Positions 49,625 through 61,706 of a stretch of 64,000 nucleotides of DNA are shown piece after piece. The stretch spans positions 1,798,001-1,862,000 of the forward strand of contig NC_089553.1 of the NCBI RefSeq assembly GCF_040115645.1, in the 5' to 3' direction. The stretch's first letter is position 1. Every line of letters starts with the position of its first letter. The notes beneath the pieces are model-generated. The model ran no database searches, was not told the origin of the DNA, and saw nothing but the letters and a program-made list of their open reading frames with translations. A program made the translations under genes and the position numbers. The stretch comes from Euwallacea fornicatus (Eukaryota; Arthropoda; Insecta; Coleoptera; Curculionidae).

Positions 49625-50348
49625 CTATGTATCACTAGTTTAAATCGAAACATAAGAATTGTGCAAGTGGGAGCAGGACCGCATTAGTTTTGTTGTGTCT
49701 TTGATAAAGACGAACGAGTTAATTGTGCGTCTAGCGATTAAAGTGGGCGGAGTTATGTTCAGATGCAGTTGCCAGATCTCTCACCGTGTCGGAATTTTTA
49801 CTGATATGAGTTCTAGTGATAGATTAAATTAGTTTCGAATTTTTACTTATTTATAAATTATTGTGCATTTTGGGATGGTACGACACGAATTATTTTTTTG
49901 ATGAAAATCTCGTGAACCAAGAGAGGTATCGAGATTAAACGCGGAGACCTTTTTGAGTAATAACGGACTCCTCTTCACCTTTCAGAATAGAATTTGACCT
50001 TAGTTGCACCGATCAAGAAATATAACCGGATATACCGAAGCGGTGGATTGCAACTTGTGCCCTCTAGGAGCTACGTGAGCTAATTTAAGTACGTCATTGA
50101 TAAATATGATAATTTGGATTCGATCATATCTTCGATTTTAACGCACAGAATTATTGTATTTTGATTTTTTTTTAATTTATTTGTATCGGTGATTTTTCAA
50201 AATGTATACTAACCTAAACATCGAAGACACTAGCCAGACTAACTCCGCCTACTTCGTTGTTGGTCTTTGTCGGAAACACATTAAAACTGATGCGATCCTT
50301 CTCTCACTTGCACAATTCCTATGTTCTGACGTGAACTGGTGGTACCTG
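49625..50348. mobile_element. Dispersed TA-flanked non-autonomous element, copy D
   Basis: Left arm with AATTGTGCAAGTGGGAGCAG and GTGGGCGGAGTTATG; right arm with the inverted counterparts ACTCCGCCTACTTCGTTG and CTCTCACTTGCACAATTCC. The right end is GGTACCTG followed by TA. The interior contains an insertion or divergent part (about 49870-50090) absent from copy B. Confidence 0.75.
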
Positions 50349-51146
50349 TATATATGGAATGATAATATTGATACAAAATAACTAAACATTACTGTTTATT
50401 GCGAATATATCCCTCTACGGGCGAAAGAGATTGGTATTAAATGAATACTCCGTGGTGTAAAATAATAGGTAATTAAAATGTAATTTTGGTTGCCATGGCC
50501 ATCACTACTACCGCAGGCAAAGAAGCAAAATTACCAATTTATATGGAGATTAAACAAATTTCCAATTACTCAAAAAACCGATAGCTCTACTTATTTACAT
50601 AAATTATATTCGGTAATAGACATTTGTCCGTGACGGCCCCTTGCCTGTGACGGCTCTTCGCTTAAATTTCACACATTATTACACTTTACACAATTTTTTA
50701 TTAAACATTTTTCGTATAGGTAATATATATACAGGATGTCCTCATTACGGGCCTGCTAGTATTTTTTTTTTAACAGCTTTACATTGAAAATGATTTTATA
50801 TTCAAAAAAGTACTAGATTGCATAAATTTATTTCATGAAACGAATGTACGACATGATTGAGGGTTAAAGTTAAGCACACGAGCAAGTTTCCCCTATGGGT
50901 AAAATAATATCAGCGAAACATGCAATTTTTACAAAAATCCAAAGCGTGATATTTGTGTTCCTTGAGGGAAGGAAAACAATTTTCGTTTAAAGAGATTGCT
51001 AAGAGGGCTGGCTTTTATGTTTTGCGTACAGAGGCATAGATGGCGGCGCTACTCAAATGTCATGAATAAAACTTAACTTCAATATTCAGTTAACTTAAAT
51101 GCAAAGTTTCAGAGTGATGTGTCAAAATTGACAAGTTATTCAAACA
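50349..51146. other. 5' flank of the mariner pseudogene
   Basis: Contains the untranslated left part of the mariner copy. A TATACAGGATGTCC stretch at about 50730 resembles a foldback terminus without an identified partner. Confidence 0.35.
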
Positions 51147-52110
51147 ATGGAATTAAATCGAGAAAATGTTCGCGCAATAGTTTTTCCTAATATTCAAAAA
51201 CAATTGTTTCAACAAGAACCCCTCGCTGAGTTGGTTCCTGTTTTCGGCGATGAAGCGCCACATCGGTCACAAATTTCTTATTGGTATGGAGAATTCAAAC
51301 GTGGAGGGATGAGTCTTAGAGACGAGAAACGGCAGCCACCCAGAAAAACGTCGATGCTGCGCGCAAGCGCATTAGAAAAGATCGACATATGACATATCGC
51401 AAAATTGGGGCATCATACGGATTTCAAACATCTCAACTTAGAAAATTTTTCATGAAGAATTTGTTGTAAAAAGATTAATGTCCCGTTGTATACCGCGTCT
51501 GTTGAGCGAAGAACAAAAAGAAGCTAAAGTCGATTGGTGTCAAAAAACTCTATATCGCTTCAACACAGAAAGTTCAGAAAACACGTACAGGATCGTCAGT
51601 GGTCATGGTGGATTTACGCATATGAACTTGAGAATACACGCCAGTCGTCTGTTTGGGTGTTCCAAATTGAATAAAAACCGACAAAAATTATCCAAAATGT
51701 GTCAAAATAGATGATCGCAACAACTCCCGCGGAAAATCCAAGAACTGTTATAGCCGATCAGTGTACAACCATTTGTTTGTCGGAAGTTATTTCTGAACTT
51801 AAACAAACTGACCCCAAACAACGACTCATTCCTCATCAAGGTAATGCAAGTTCGCCCACAGCTCGCACGACAAAGGAATTTTCAACGTAACGAAACGTTG
51901 AATTGTTGGAGGGTGCCCCGTACAGTCCTGACCTAGGTCCGAACGATTTCTTTCCCTTTCCGACAATCAAGAGCGGACTGCGTGGTCAAAGGTTCCAATC
52001 GACGTGAAAGAACTGCGGAACGAGTGGAATGACTGCTCCCAATGTATGCAAAGGTGCATCGATCTTCGTGGGGAATACTTTTTCCAGTTCTATATGTAGA
52101 ACTTAAGAGA
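51147..52110 (+). pseudogene. Dead mariner transposase
   Basis: Starts MELNRENVRAIVF with the typical mariner N-terminal helix-turn-helix region (FGDEAPHRSQISYWYGEFKR), then after frame breaks LLSEEQKEAKVDWCQKTLYRF, AENPRTVIADQCTTICLSEV, GNASSPTARTTKEF and YSPDLGPNDFFPFP, and a C-terminal NVCKGASIF region. The first catalytic Asp region reads IVSGHGGFT and the second reads IPHQGNAS, so both acids are lost; only the third (SPDLGPND) remains. Several frameshifts and stops also interrupt it. The terminal inverted repeats were not confidently located. Confidence 0.85.
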
Positions 52111-52693
52111 CGGCCCTCATATACTACGATGTGTATGTGAGTATAGAGTGCATTGCGTGGCATTCCTAATCAAACAAAGCCTCGGGAAAAGATGAGAAAT
52201 CCGAGTCTTTCATAATTTAATGCCACTTTAATTTCTATTCAGTGTGAAGTAATATATCCAATTTCCAAATTAAAATTAATACACAAGCTGCCACTCAAAT
52301 ATGAATTTTCAATTTCCTTTTATCTTTCCAGCAAACATAACAAAATCAATTTCAATCGCGGCATAGTGAGAAGCAGCCAATATCGACGTTACTGTTTATG
52401 GCCCCATAAGAATTAAACCGATTGATCTAATAGAGCCCCCGATAACGTCCCTACAGATCGGTTTATTCAGAACCAAAAAACGGAGGTAAAATAGTTTTGA
52501 GCGTGGGAGTCCTCTAAAATGCTGCATCGGTGGGGCCGCAGCGATTGCGTGGGCGGTAGCTATGCCCAGGCCTCTCTTCTTGACGCCCTTTATGTATCAT
52601 ATCCAGCTCTGTTTTATTCCTCTATTGTGTCCCTACACACCTTCTATTGTTGCAATAAATTTACAAAATAAAAATTTTATTTCTTATAAATAG
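52111..52693. other. 3' flank of the Ly6-like gene
   Basis: No gene recognised; expected to hold the 3' UTR of the minus-strand Ly6-like gene. Confidence 0.4.
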
Positions 52694-54767
52694 CTAAAAA
52701 TGACTATATAGAAAATTTATTGAGAGTGAAACTGCAATAACTCCAAATACGACGTTGCGTCTGACTGCATTGCTATTACAGGGCATACCAAGTCCTGAGG
52801 TCGCCTTACAGATGCAGAGTTCAACTTCACCACCATCCACATTCTGCTTGAAGCATCCATAGGGGGTTGTTTTGCTACTCGACCGTACTCTAGCGCACAT
52901 GTGGGTCTGGTTCGTTACTAGAAAAATTCATGTAGGGGTTTTCGCGGATTCCATTAAGTTTTAACATACCTAAACCATTTTCCCAAAATGTGTACGTCAC
53001 GCATTCCTGGTTTTCCGCCTTACGACATGCCACGCTATTCTGATGGTTGGTCCACAACCACTCCTTGTCTGGAATTGTGCCATCAACTGAAAGCTTAATC
53101 ATCAGATTGAATGCGCATTTTTAAATATTGATGGTCACTTGATATAACTAAAGGGGATGAGCAAGGGATTTTGTCCCCTGTTCGATAGTCGTCCTTGTAC
53201 TCCTCACAGGTGGAGTTCATCTGAGTGGAATTGTCGTATTCCGGTCCCAACCACGTATATTCAAAGCAATAGGTATTGTTCCCATTTAGGGGTGGATATT
53301 TGTCTTCCTCGTCGCTACCACTAGAGAAAGCTGTAGAAATATGATTTTTGCTCATCTTGATGCTAGATATCTAGGATGCTTTAGGAACGAACTTTAATAT
53401 ATCATTCTACATTTAATTCTGTGTAAAAAAGTCTTTGTAAGCATAAGTCCGAAAAGGTTTCGTTTAGGACATACAGGGCGATACAAGAAAATGTAGATTT
53501 TTTAAAAGTATTTCAAAAGAAGTTGTTGGCATTTTTATGAAATTTGGAAGTGACAAAACACATCATTAAAACACAGCGATTGCAATGAAAGTAAATAAAA
53601 TCTGTAAGCATAGACGTACGTACTACTAATTGCTACAATTAAATATTCAAAAAAATGGGACGCCACTGCTTTTTTGAACAATTTCCTGATTTCTCAAATG
53701 TCTCATCATTTTATGAAAACAAAGGTCTCTTAAGAATTTAGCACAAAGTGTGTTATTTCCAAAAAAAAAACTATTTATTAACAACATAATTTCTAACGTT
53801 TTATTTCTCGAAAACGACATGCTTTACGATAAATATTTAAGAGACCATTGTTTTACTAAAATGATTGGAATTTAAAAAAATACCGAAATCGTCTTTAAAA
53901 AAAAGGATGACATTCCATGTTTTTTTTGTCTATTTTATTGTAGCAATTGGAAATATGCACGCCACTGTTTACAGATTTTATTTACTTTTTTTGCAAAAGA
54001 TGTCTTTTAGTACTGTTTTTAAATCCCAACTATTTTACTAAATCAAAGGTCTCAAAGATTTATCGGAAAGTGTGTCGTTTTCGCGAAATAAGCAATTTAT
54101 TATTAACATAATTTTCTAATTTCGTTTAAATGTGTAGATAAAAACAATCCTTAATGAACAAAAAATTACAACAAAATACTAATACTTCATATAATTAACG
54201 CTGGTAAATTCGTTTTCAAAGGTTTGGTTTAAAAATACCAGTAGCGACCTGGATACGATTCTCAATTCTAATGAAAATATTGCATTTTGTATTATTCAAT
54301 TTTTCAGTGTTTTCACTCTTGTAGATGTAGTCATTATACGATGGATCAACTAATTACGTGTGTTTAATATTTCGCGATAAACTTCTTATTTCATCCATCC
54401 TCAAAGTCCATCATCTAATAAACTTAAGTCTGAAGTCTTAGCAGACCAATTGCTAGATCGAAATAATGTAAATAATAAATTATTTACTTTAATTGCAAAA
54501 GATGTCTTGTACCAAATTTCTCTAAAATGTCAACAATCGTTTTTAAAATATAAAATTTTTTTTTTATGAACTTATACCATCCTGTATATCCTAAACAAAC
54601 CCTTTTCAGATTTATGTTTATAGAAACTTTTTTGCTTAGAATTAAAAGTAGAATAACACATTGAAGTTTGTATATCTTCTCTAGGAAGACCCTGTACTAT
54701 TGATAATGGACTTACCATAAAACGATACTGTCATAATGACTAATGACCAAAATGCCTTTTGCATCAT
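52694..54767 (-). CDS. Ly6-like secreted, probably GPI-anchored protein
   Basis: Four minus-strand exons: 54767-54716, 53330-53139, 53086-52970 and 52917-52694, giving 194 residues with all phases consistent. Introns 2 and 3 are 52 nt each; intron 1 is 1.39 kb and filled by a foldback element. Exon 1 encodes the signal peptide (MMQKAFWSLVIMTVSF). The mature part has ten Cys from TYCFEYTW to MPCNSN, with N-glycosylation sequons (NNT, NST, NQT), the pattern of an Ly6/uPAR three-finger domain. After CNSNAVRR comes a hydrophobic C-terminal tail (VVFGVIAVSLSINFLYSHF), as expected for GPI attachment. Insect Ly6 proteins act at septate junctions, on ion channels and in extracellular signalling; which group this belongs to is unknown. 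Intron 2 uses a GTGACC donor, weaker than the others. Confidence 0.7.
53369..54696. mobile_element. Foldback element filling intron 1 of the Ly6-like gene
   Basis: Outer ends AGGATGCTTTAGG (left) and CCTAGGAAGACCCTGTA-like (right) are inverted, followed inward by matching pairs: CATTCTACATTTAATTCTG versus AATTAAAAGTAGAATAAC, and GTCCGAAAAGGTTTCGTTTAG versus AACAAACCCTTTTCAGATT. An inner inverted pair contains AGTAAATAAAATCTGTAAGC and TTACAGATTTTATTTACTT. No coding capacity; total about 1.3 kb. Confidence 0.7.
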
Positions 54768-55131
54768 TATTTAATTTGATGGTTAATGAAGGGCAAGCGT
54801 GGATTCCTAATCAAAGTTCTAATTACTATGATTAAAGCAAACAAAACACTGGGTCATATTTGACTTATAGAAGTTGTCGCGGTTTAATCTTATCTCGACA
54901 AAACGTGTTATCTTAGAGGAAAATAATCGAAGAAGGTAACTTATCTATATTCTCAATTTGGCAGTTTAATCCTTGATAAGACCAAAAAATCCAGAATTTG
55001 TAAGGGAAGATAGGAAATGAAAATCATTAGTAATATTTGAAATTTGAAATAATCTGAATTAAAATATGCGTGATTTTGTTTAATATTGAGTAAATTTACT
55101 TCAGGAAAATTTCTAAAATTAATATTTTTAT

Positions 55132-55967
55132 ATAGGGTGTTTCAGAATAATTCTATCAGTTGCTGACTGGAGGTTTCCGGGACGGAAACCAATAATAAAA
55201 TTCATACGAACATGGTTCCTTTTTCACTTTCTGTTTGAAGTATAGAGTAATAAAAAAAATTTTTTTTGGTCTTTTCGTAATAAGTCCGTTCCGGTATTTA
55301 GTATTTTCATAAAAGTTGAGCGTAAAATAAGTGTAAAGGCACATTTTTTAAGAGAAAAAATGTTTAAAATTTTACCGGTGGCGTCTCCATTGATGTGATC
55401 GTCAATATTTTAAGCAAAAAATATGATACGCTATTGGTAAAAAAAAATAAAAATAATTTTCTGAATACACCATATTTCTGTGAAAAAGGTCTCTTGAATA
55501 TTTTTCATAACGGTAACCGTTATCATAAAAAAAATAATGCGCAACAATCTGCAACTTAGATATCGCATAATTTATTTGTTTAACACAATAAAAGAGACAT
55601 AGAATTTTTGAAATAGTGCGCAAAAATCTACGAAGGCACGAAGCATACGTTTTTGCAGGCGGAGAGCATTTTTAATAATTTATTTATTTTTTTTTTATAA
55701 GTGACGTAATGGACCTAATTTACTATTGTAGTTTTAATATTAGTAAGTAAATAATGTTTTTTTCATGAAAACAAACAATATTTTAGACTTCCTAATTTAT
55801 GTGAAAATATTTAATGCCGGACTGATCTTATTAGAAACAAAGTAAAGAAATTATAATTTTTATCACCTTGTATTTCAGACAAGAAGCGATAACGGATTCA
55901 TGTTTCTATGATTTTTTTTTTATTTCGGTCACAGGAATTCGGTAGACTTAGTCTGAACATCCTGTAT
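55132..55967. mobile_element. Foldback element upstream of the Ly6-like gene
   Basis: The left end TATAGGGTGTTTCAGAAT and right end GTCTGAACATCCTGTA are inverted. Further inward, AACATGGTTCCTTTTTCAC pairs with the diverged inverse near 55890, and GTAATAAGTCCGTTCCGG with CCGGACTGATCTTATTAG near 55825. The arms are over 200 bp but more diverged than in the element at 18335. Non-coding. Confidence 0.6.
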
Positions 55968-56593
55968 TATATAATTTGTCTTCATTATTGACATTCTCGA
56001 CAACATCCACTTTACAAATGGCTTTGATATTTGTGTAACTGAAATATTTCTCACTTCTATACGAGTCTCAGAATTTCCAGCTATTTGAAAAAATAACTTA
56101 TTATATCAGACGACAACTTACATTTTTTTTTATAGCATAAATAGCAATATTTAAGCAATATAAGTCCGAAGTTGATGTATTGGTGCAAAAAGAGTAAGAA
56201 GTGTAGCATAAGGATAGCCTTGAGAATTTACTTGTTAATCCTGTCATTTGTCAATCTCCACTCTGGCGAAGTTTTTTGTATGTTTATTTTTAATTATTTT
56301 TATGGGTTTTGCTTATTACTAGTATTTTAGCATAAAAAACATTTACAATTTGCTTCAGTATCTAGTTTCACACATAACATCACCCAAAGGTAAATACTTA
56401 ATCCAACCCACAATTGGACATGAGCCTCAAATCCCCGAATTGTTCTCACATTTCCAAGAAAAGCCCCATTTTCCAAAGCCGTTAGCAAATTAAAAGAATT
56501 AACCCAATTTCTAGTACAGATACATACATTACTAACCCAATGCACCCGTTGCAATACCCAACGGAAGTTGACCGAGCCTAGTTGAGTGAGGGG
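55968..56593. other. 5' flank of Pop2
   Basis: No TATA box is visible, as usual for a housekeeping gene. A 75-codon minus frame (56327-56554) begins 40 bp from the Pop2 ATG but has no recognised motif. Confidence 0.4.
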
Positions 56594-58502
56594 ATGCCGT
56601 CTGCTACTCTAGGAGGCCTGCAACTTCCCAACAATGAAGATTGCGGAATTCGGGATGTCTGGGCACATAATCTGGAAGACGAGTTTAGGACCATTCGCCA
56701 GGTAAATGTTTGTTAAAATCACTTTTCCCTTAAGATCATTTGGGTTTCATAAGGGGCCTGTTTCAATGAAGAAAGACCGTGTTTGAAACAGAAAATGTTT
56801 GATTTGTGTATTGCAGTTATTTGAAATTATTGATCTTTCAAAGCAGAAGAACTTTTAGATGTTTCTTTGAATTATGAGTTTTGACATTAACAAGATTCTT
56901 GCCTCGTAAGTGATCAAAAATCTCAACTTATTGAGAGAGGGTAGTTTAGTTCAAATCACAGTCAGGAGTACAAAAATATTTATATAGGTTACTCCCATTA
57001 AGTTCACAAACTATATTTTCATTTTGCATCAAAAATTAGTGATACATGAAGTCATGAAAAGTTCCTTGATGTGTCTGGTTGTCCACCACACAATCAGTTA
57101 CCAAGAGGAGTTTTTTTAGGAACAAAGGGAGCAAATTTAAAGACATGATTCTTAAAATTTTTAGTATTTTTAGAACCCAGTTGTTTTAATTCTCTTTGAT
57201 TTATTTACCTGTCACATTTGTTAGGAAATGTTAATTTATTTTATATGAAGTTCAGTTTATGTTTCTGTATTTCCTTGATATTTAAAATTGTGATTTTTTA
57301 AAATTATTTACTTATTTCATTTTTCTTTCTTTCAAATTTGATCTTTATTTAACTGTAAAAAAAGTGTCCATCATCTAAGCCCTTATGTTATTTCATAACT
57401 ACATTTTAATTAATACACATTGTGTTTTTATCAAAAATCTGTCAAAGCAATAAAAAATTGCCTCACATTTCCTTTTCTCTTCTTGGAGTCTTATTAATGT
57501 GTGCTTTTGCTTGCCGTAAGGTGGTCCAAAAATATACTTACGTGGCAATGGATACGGAGTTTCCGGGGGTAGTGGCAAGACCCATAGGTGAGTTTCGAAG
57601 TTCTGCAGATTACCAATACCAAATGCTGAGGTGCAATGTGGATTTGCTGCGAATCATACAACTGGGACTGACTTTTTTGGATGAAAATGGCAAAACTCCA
57701 GGTGGAAGTTACACTACGTGGCAATTTAACTTTAAATTTAACTTACAGTAAGTATGTTCTTGATGTTAAAACAAAAGGAAAATTTTGTTAATCTTAGGGA
57801 AGACATGTATGCACAAGACAGTATAGATTTATTGACAAACTCTGGAATTCAATTTAAAAAGCATGAAGATGAAGGTATTGAACCTCTAGAGTTCGCTGAA
57901 CTTTTGATGTCCTCTGGGATTGTGCTTATGGACAATATTAAGTGGTTGAGCTTTCATTCTGGTATTTGCCTTTTAGCTAATTAAATCCAAATGGATTAAT
58001 TTCCCTTTTTTCTCAGGCTATGATTTTGGGTATTTGATTAAACTGCTGACAGATACCAATCTTCCTCAGGACGAGAATGAGTTTTTTGAATTGTTAAAGC
58101 TATACTTTCCCACCATTTATGATGTTAAGGTTGGAAGCATCAAAGTGAAATTTTAGAGATACTCATAATGTTTTTTTAGTACTTGATGAAATCTTGCAAA
58201 ACTTTGAAGGGAGGTTTACAGGAAGTCGCCGAACAGCTCGAGTTGGAACGTGTCGGTCCTCAGCATCAAGCAGGCTCGGACTCGCTTCTAACTGGCATGG
58301 CGTTTTTCAAAATGAAGGAGGTACACGTCCCCAAAAATTTATATTTTTTGTGACCTAATTTCTAAGTTTTTAGATGTTTTTTGAAGATACAATCGATGAT
58401 TCAAAATTCTCGGGCCATTTATATGGACTGGGCACGTCATTTGCTGTCAACGGGTCGAATAACTATGGACAGGACAATGGAGAAAACACCAATTCATCCT
58501 AA
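56594..58502 (+). CDS. Pop2: CCR4-NOT deadenylase subunit Pop2/CNOT7
   Basis: Six exons: 56594-56701, 57521-57747, 57798-57961, 58017-58129, 58180-58320 and 58374-58502, all phases matching, for 293 residues (human CNOT7 has 285). The DEDD-type nuclease fold is complete: YVAMDTEFPGVVARPIGEFR with the first Asp/Glu pair, NFKFNLQEDMYAQDSI, WLSFHSGYDFGYLIK with the third acid, YLMKSCKTLKGGLQEVAEQL and GPQHQAGSDSLLTG with the last acid and the nearby His. The C-terminal tail is short and Asn-rich. It removes poly(A) tails in the cytoplasm as part of CCR4-NOT, bound to NOT1, and drives mRNA decay and miRNA silencing. The exon 4 donor is GTTGGA, weaker than consensus. Convergent with TMTC3 downstream. 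Confidence 0.97.
56702..57520 (+). other. Intron 1 of Pop2
   Basis: GTAAAT...CCGTAAG, 819 nt. No element recognised inside. Confidence 0.8.
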
Positions 58503-58738
58503 TTGTAATATAATTGGCAAATTCGATGTGAGAGAACATAATGTTAATTTTATTTTTTCTGAAATAACGTTTATAGTTACTTTAACCATTATTTTAGTAC
58601 GTTTCTGAGTTTGTGAAAGGCGCAGTGATGTTCAAAATGACGGTTTGCTGTCAGATGTTCCGTTTAAAGTTTTGTAGTATAGATTACACTCGTTTTAACT
58701 TTAGCCTTTTTGTAAGTTTTCATTTTTCTATCTAGTGA

Positions 58739-58744
58739 AATAAA
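58739..58744 (+). terminator. Polyadenylation signal of Pop2
   Basis: AATAAA about 237 nt after the stop; first canonical hexamer on the strand. Confidence 0.6.
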
Positions 58745-61706
58745 GCCATGTAAGTCCACAAGGTTTATTTCTTTTTGAAGCCTGATCTGGCAACTTTACT
58801 CAGCGTTTATTTTTCAGAAGTGTCAGTACCATATAACTGTCGCTTTTAAATTATGTTCAATGAAAGGTAAGGTGCCCGTCTCGACATTGACAACGCTGTT
58901 TTTTAGTCGAGGCTCACCGGTCGTCGAGGATGAAAAACTAGTAGTGTCACCATACATTTCTTCCCCCCCGCTAACGATTATAGATAATTATTTCTGAAAA
59001 CGTGAAGAAGGCCGGATCGGGTGGGGGTTCCTTCTGTGTTACATATCTTAATCATTTGTTTGTTCAGTGCCCGGCTTCTTGCGGGCTGTTCGGTATTTAA
59101 GTAAGATAGTTCAGCATTGGGCGGTTCCATAGAGGCAATAACAAGAAACTTGTCATGGCTCGAACGCAAGATAAAGCTCGATCTCATCTGGTCACGATGG
59201 TTTTGACATGAAACATCGTGGACGTTCACCACATAAATGCTTTAGTATTTATTTTAATCACGTTTCCTGGAATATTAAATCTTAATTTAATTAGTGATCG
59301 AGATTTAGCAATAGCACACGTCAAATCTGGGATTGCCTTGACATGATCCATTTAAAAATCCAATTTGATTGGGTCGCCAACGTTAATAACTGAATTTGTT
59401 GATCAAGCTCACCTTCGCCTTTATTCGAGGAGAATAGGCCAGTGATGAACAAGTATTGTTAGTTACTACTTTTATAGCGTGAAAATTTATTGATTTTCAC
59501 AATGAAATAAGACGAACCTCCTAATGCAGCACATTTTATTACAAAAGTGTATATCTGGGGTTAACAATTCTTTAGAAAATTTGAAAAAGAACTAACAGAA
59601 TGAAACGCTTCAGTCATAGGACAAACATTATACTTTTCACATTAGAATTTTTACATGTTTAGTCTATATGAACAGTTTCACAACATAGAAAAATATTTAT
59701 ATCTATTTTACAAAATCATTACTTATCCGTCTGCCTTACTTAAGGATTTCAAGGCACCTTTAATAACTAAAATTCCAATTGTATCCACTGCAGCTGCCAT
59801 TTCCCCTTATTGGATCAAGAAACTTATCAGTTATTACAATTTAGGGGGCATAAAAGATTCGTTTTTAATAGTAAGAAAATATTTTTAGTACCGTTTTTGG
59901 CCACGTGGATTTGTATTAACTACTGGCTAAAGGATTTTTACATCGAAACATTTACTATAAACATTATTTACTTTTTATAGCCTTCTACTTTAGAGGCTAC
60001 TAATAAATAAGTCACTTTACAACACAAGAAAAATATCACAAATGAGAAATAAGAATACTGGCTGAAAGGACCATCACAAAAAAATCACAAACTTTAGAAA
60101 TTATAGCATAGTGACTGTTATTGTTTAAGTAATTAGAATTTCGCGAAATTCCGGGAGACTTCTGGATCGTTGTCGAATCGTTTTCGCTCCAAGTTCAATA
60201 GAAAAATATATTTCAAACGTACGAAACTATGCATTTATGAGTGTCTGCATGAGACATTCGAATACTAGAGATCTCCCGGAGATATATAGCTGCCAAGCGA
60301 TTATTTTTGACACACTATAGGAAGACTTAATGCAAATATTTAAAATTAAAGATAAAATTTGCTGTTCAAAAAACATGATTAAAACTCATTTTTGGCCATG
60401 GTAGACCTTTCAACTAAAGGACTGTAAACTAAGTTCAATGTTTATTTTTTTTCTTGGGTTTTTCGTCATATTGCATCCGTATAATAAGAAAAAATCTTCC
60501 AAACTTTTTACGACACGTGTGATCTCATGTATTTTCAAAAGCATATCTTTGACGAATAGCTAGAATATGAGCATATAGGTAATACGCTCGATCTCGGCAA
60601 TTATCCGCAAATAGTATATGTTATGAATGCAAGTATCGCATCAAGAATGTTGCTACATTCAGTGGCTCGGCAAGTCGGGTAAAAGGCCTTTTAGATTATC
60701 GAAAACCATTCATGGATTGATCATATATCCCGTGATATAGATGGATGATTGTTCTCTATTCCTAGATCGGGGCCGATTCCGAACTAGAACTAATTAATTA
60801 ATTACGTAGAGTAATTAATTAAAAATTGAGATGGATATACCTTTGTGGACATCTTATAAACATGAGTAGCATATGATTATATTTTTGCTACTATAATCGC
60901 ATATATCTAGCACATCGTTAATTGAAAATACCTTTCTGTACATGTTACAACTATGCACTACATATGAACATAGTTTTGATGTTACGTGGGTAATCCCAGG
61001 CATCTACTCAGGTTAGTCTAGACGAAATTATTTTAACACATTTCAGGATGTGCATTTTGGTTTTATTTTCGATAAAAGACCGTAAAAATAATACTAACAT
61101 TCATCATTGATCGTAGGTGAAAGAGTGCCATAATTTATAATTAAAATTATTTTATGATTTTAGTTTAAAACACTTGCCAGAATATAGCGAATTTTGTTGT
61201 GATATTGGCAAGACAATAAAACCTAAACGTATTATATATTTTCAAAACGCAAGAAATTAAACAAAGTCTAGCAACGTCGAAATCAGAAATTGAGGGTGCC
61301 TACATAATTCTGTCTCTCTCGTACTCACCCGTTATTTAAATCAGACAGTCATTTTTTTTTTTTTTTGACAAATGAAGGTAGCCATGTTGCGATTTATGCG
61401 ATAAAACTAAACTGCACGCATATAGTTGAAATGTCCACCATTAATGCAATAAAACTTACGTTAAAGAGATTCCATCACGTATTAGTTAAAAATACATTTT
61501 TTTAAAAATAAACATGATTGTTAATCACAAGGGCATCTCTGCCCATGTTCGCTATACGTATAAAAGTTTTCTCGAGTCAAAATAGTTTCAAACAATTATT
61601 CTGAGTATCACAGAACGAATACTACATCTAGTGGCTTTGAAAAGTCCTCAAAGAAATTCCATATAGTTAAGGTAAAAACGAGGCTTCAGTTTTAGTTCAA
61701 TCGTTG
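58745..61706. other. 3 kb convergent region between Pop2 and TMTC3
   Basis: No gene recognised. Holds a TAATTA-rich palindromic cluster at 60791-60821 and a two-copy direct repeat at 60837-60886 and 60928-60977. Part of it is expected to be TMTC3 3' UTR. Confidence 0.4.
60837..60886. repeat. Two-copy ~50-bp direct repeat (with 60928-60977)
   Basis: ATACCTTTGTGGACATCTTA at 60837 recurs as ATACCTTTCTGTACATGTTA at 60928; both continue with a gap-free match through GCATATGATTATATTTTT versus ACATATGAACATAGTTTT. The period is 91 bp. No function is evident. Confidence 0.5.

Noticed and set aside
56327..56554. 75-codon minus-strand frame head to head with Pop2
   Set aside because: It begins at a TTG, has no recognised motif and lies in the Pop2 promoter area; a Trp/Leu-rich chance frame is the simpler reading.
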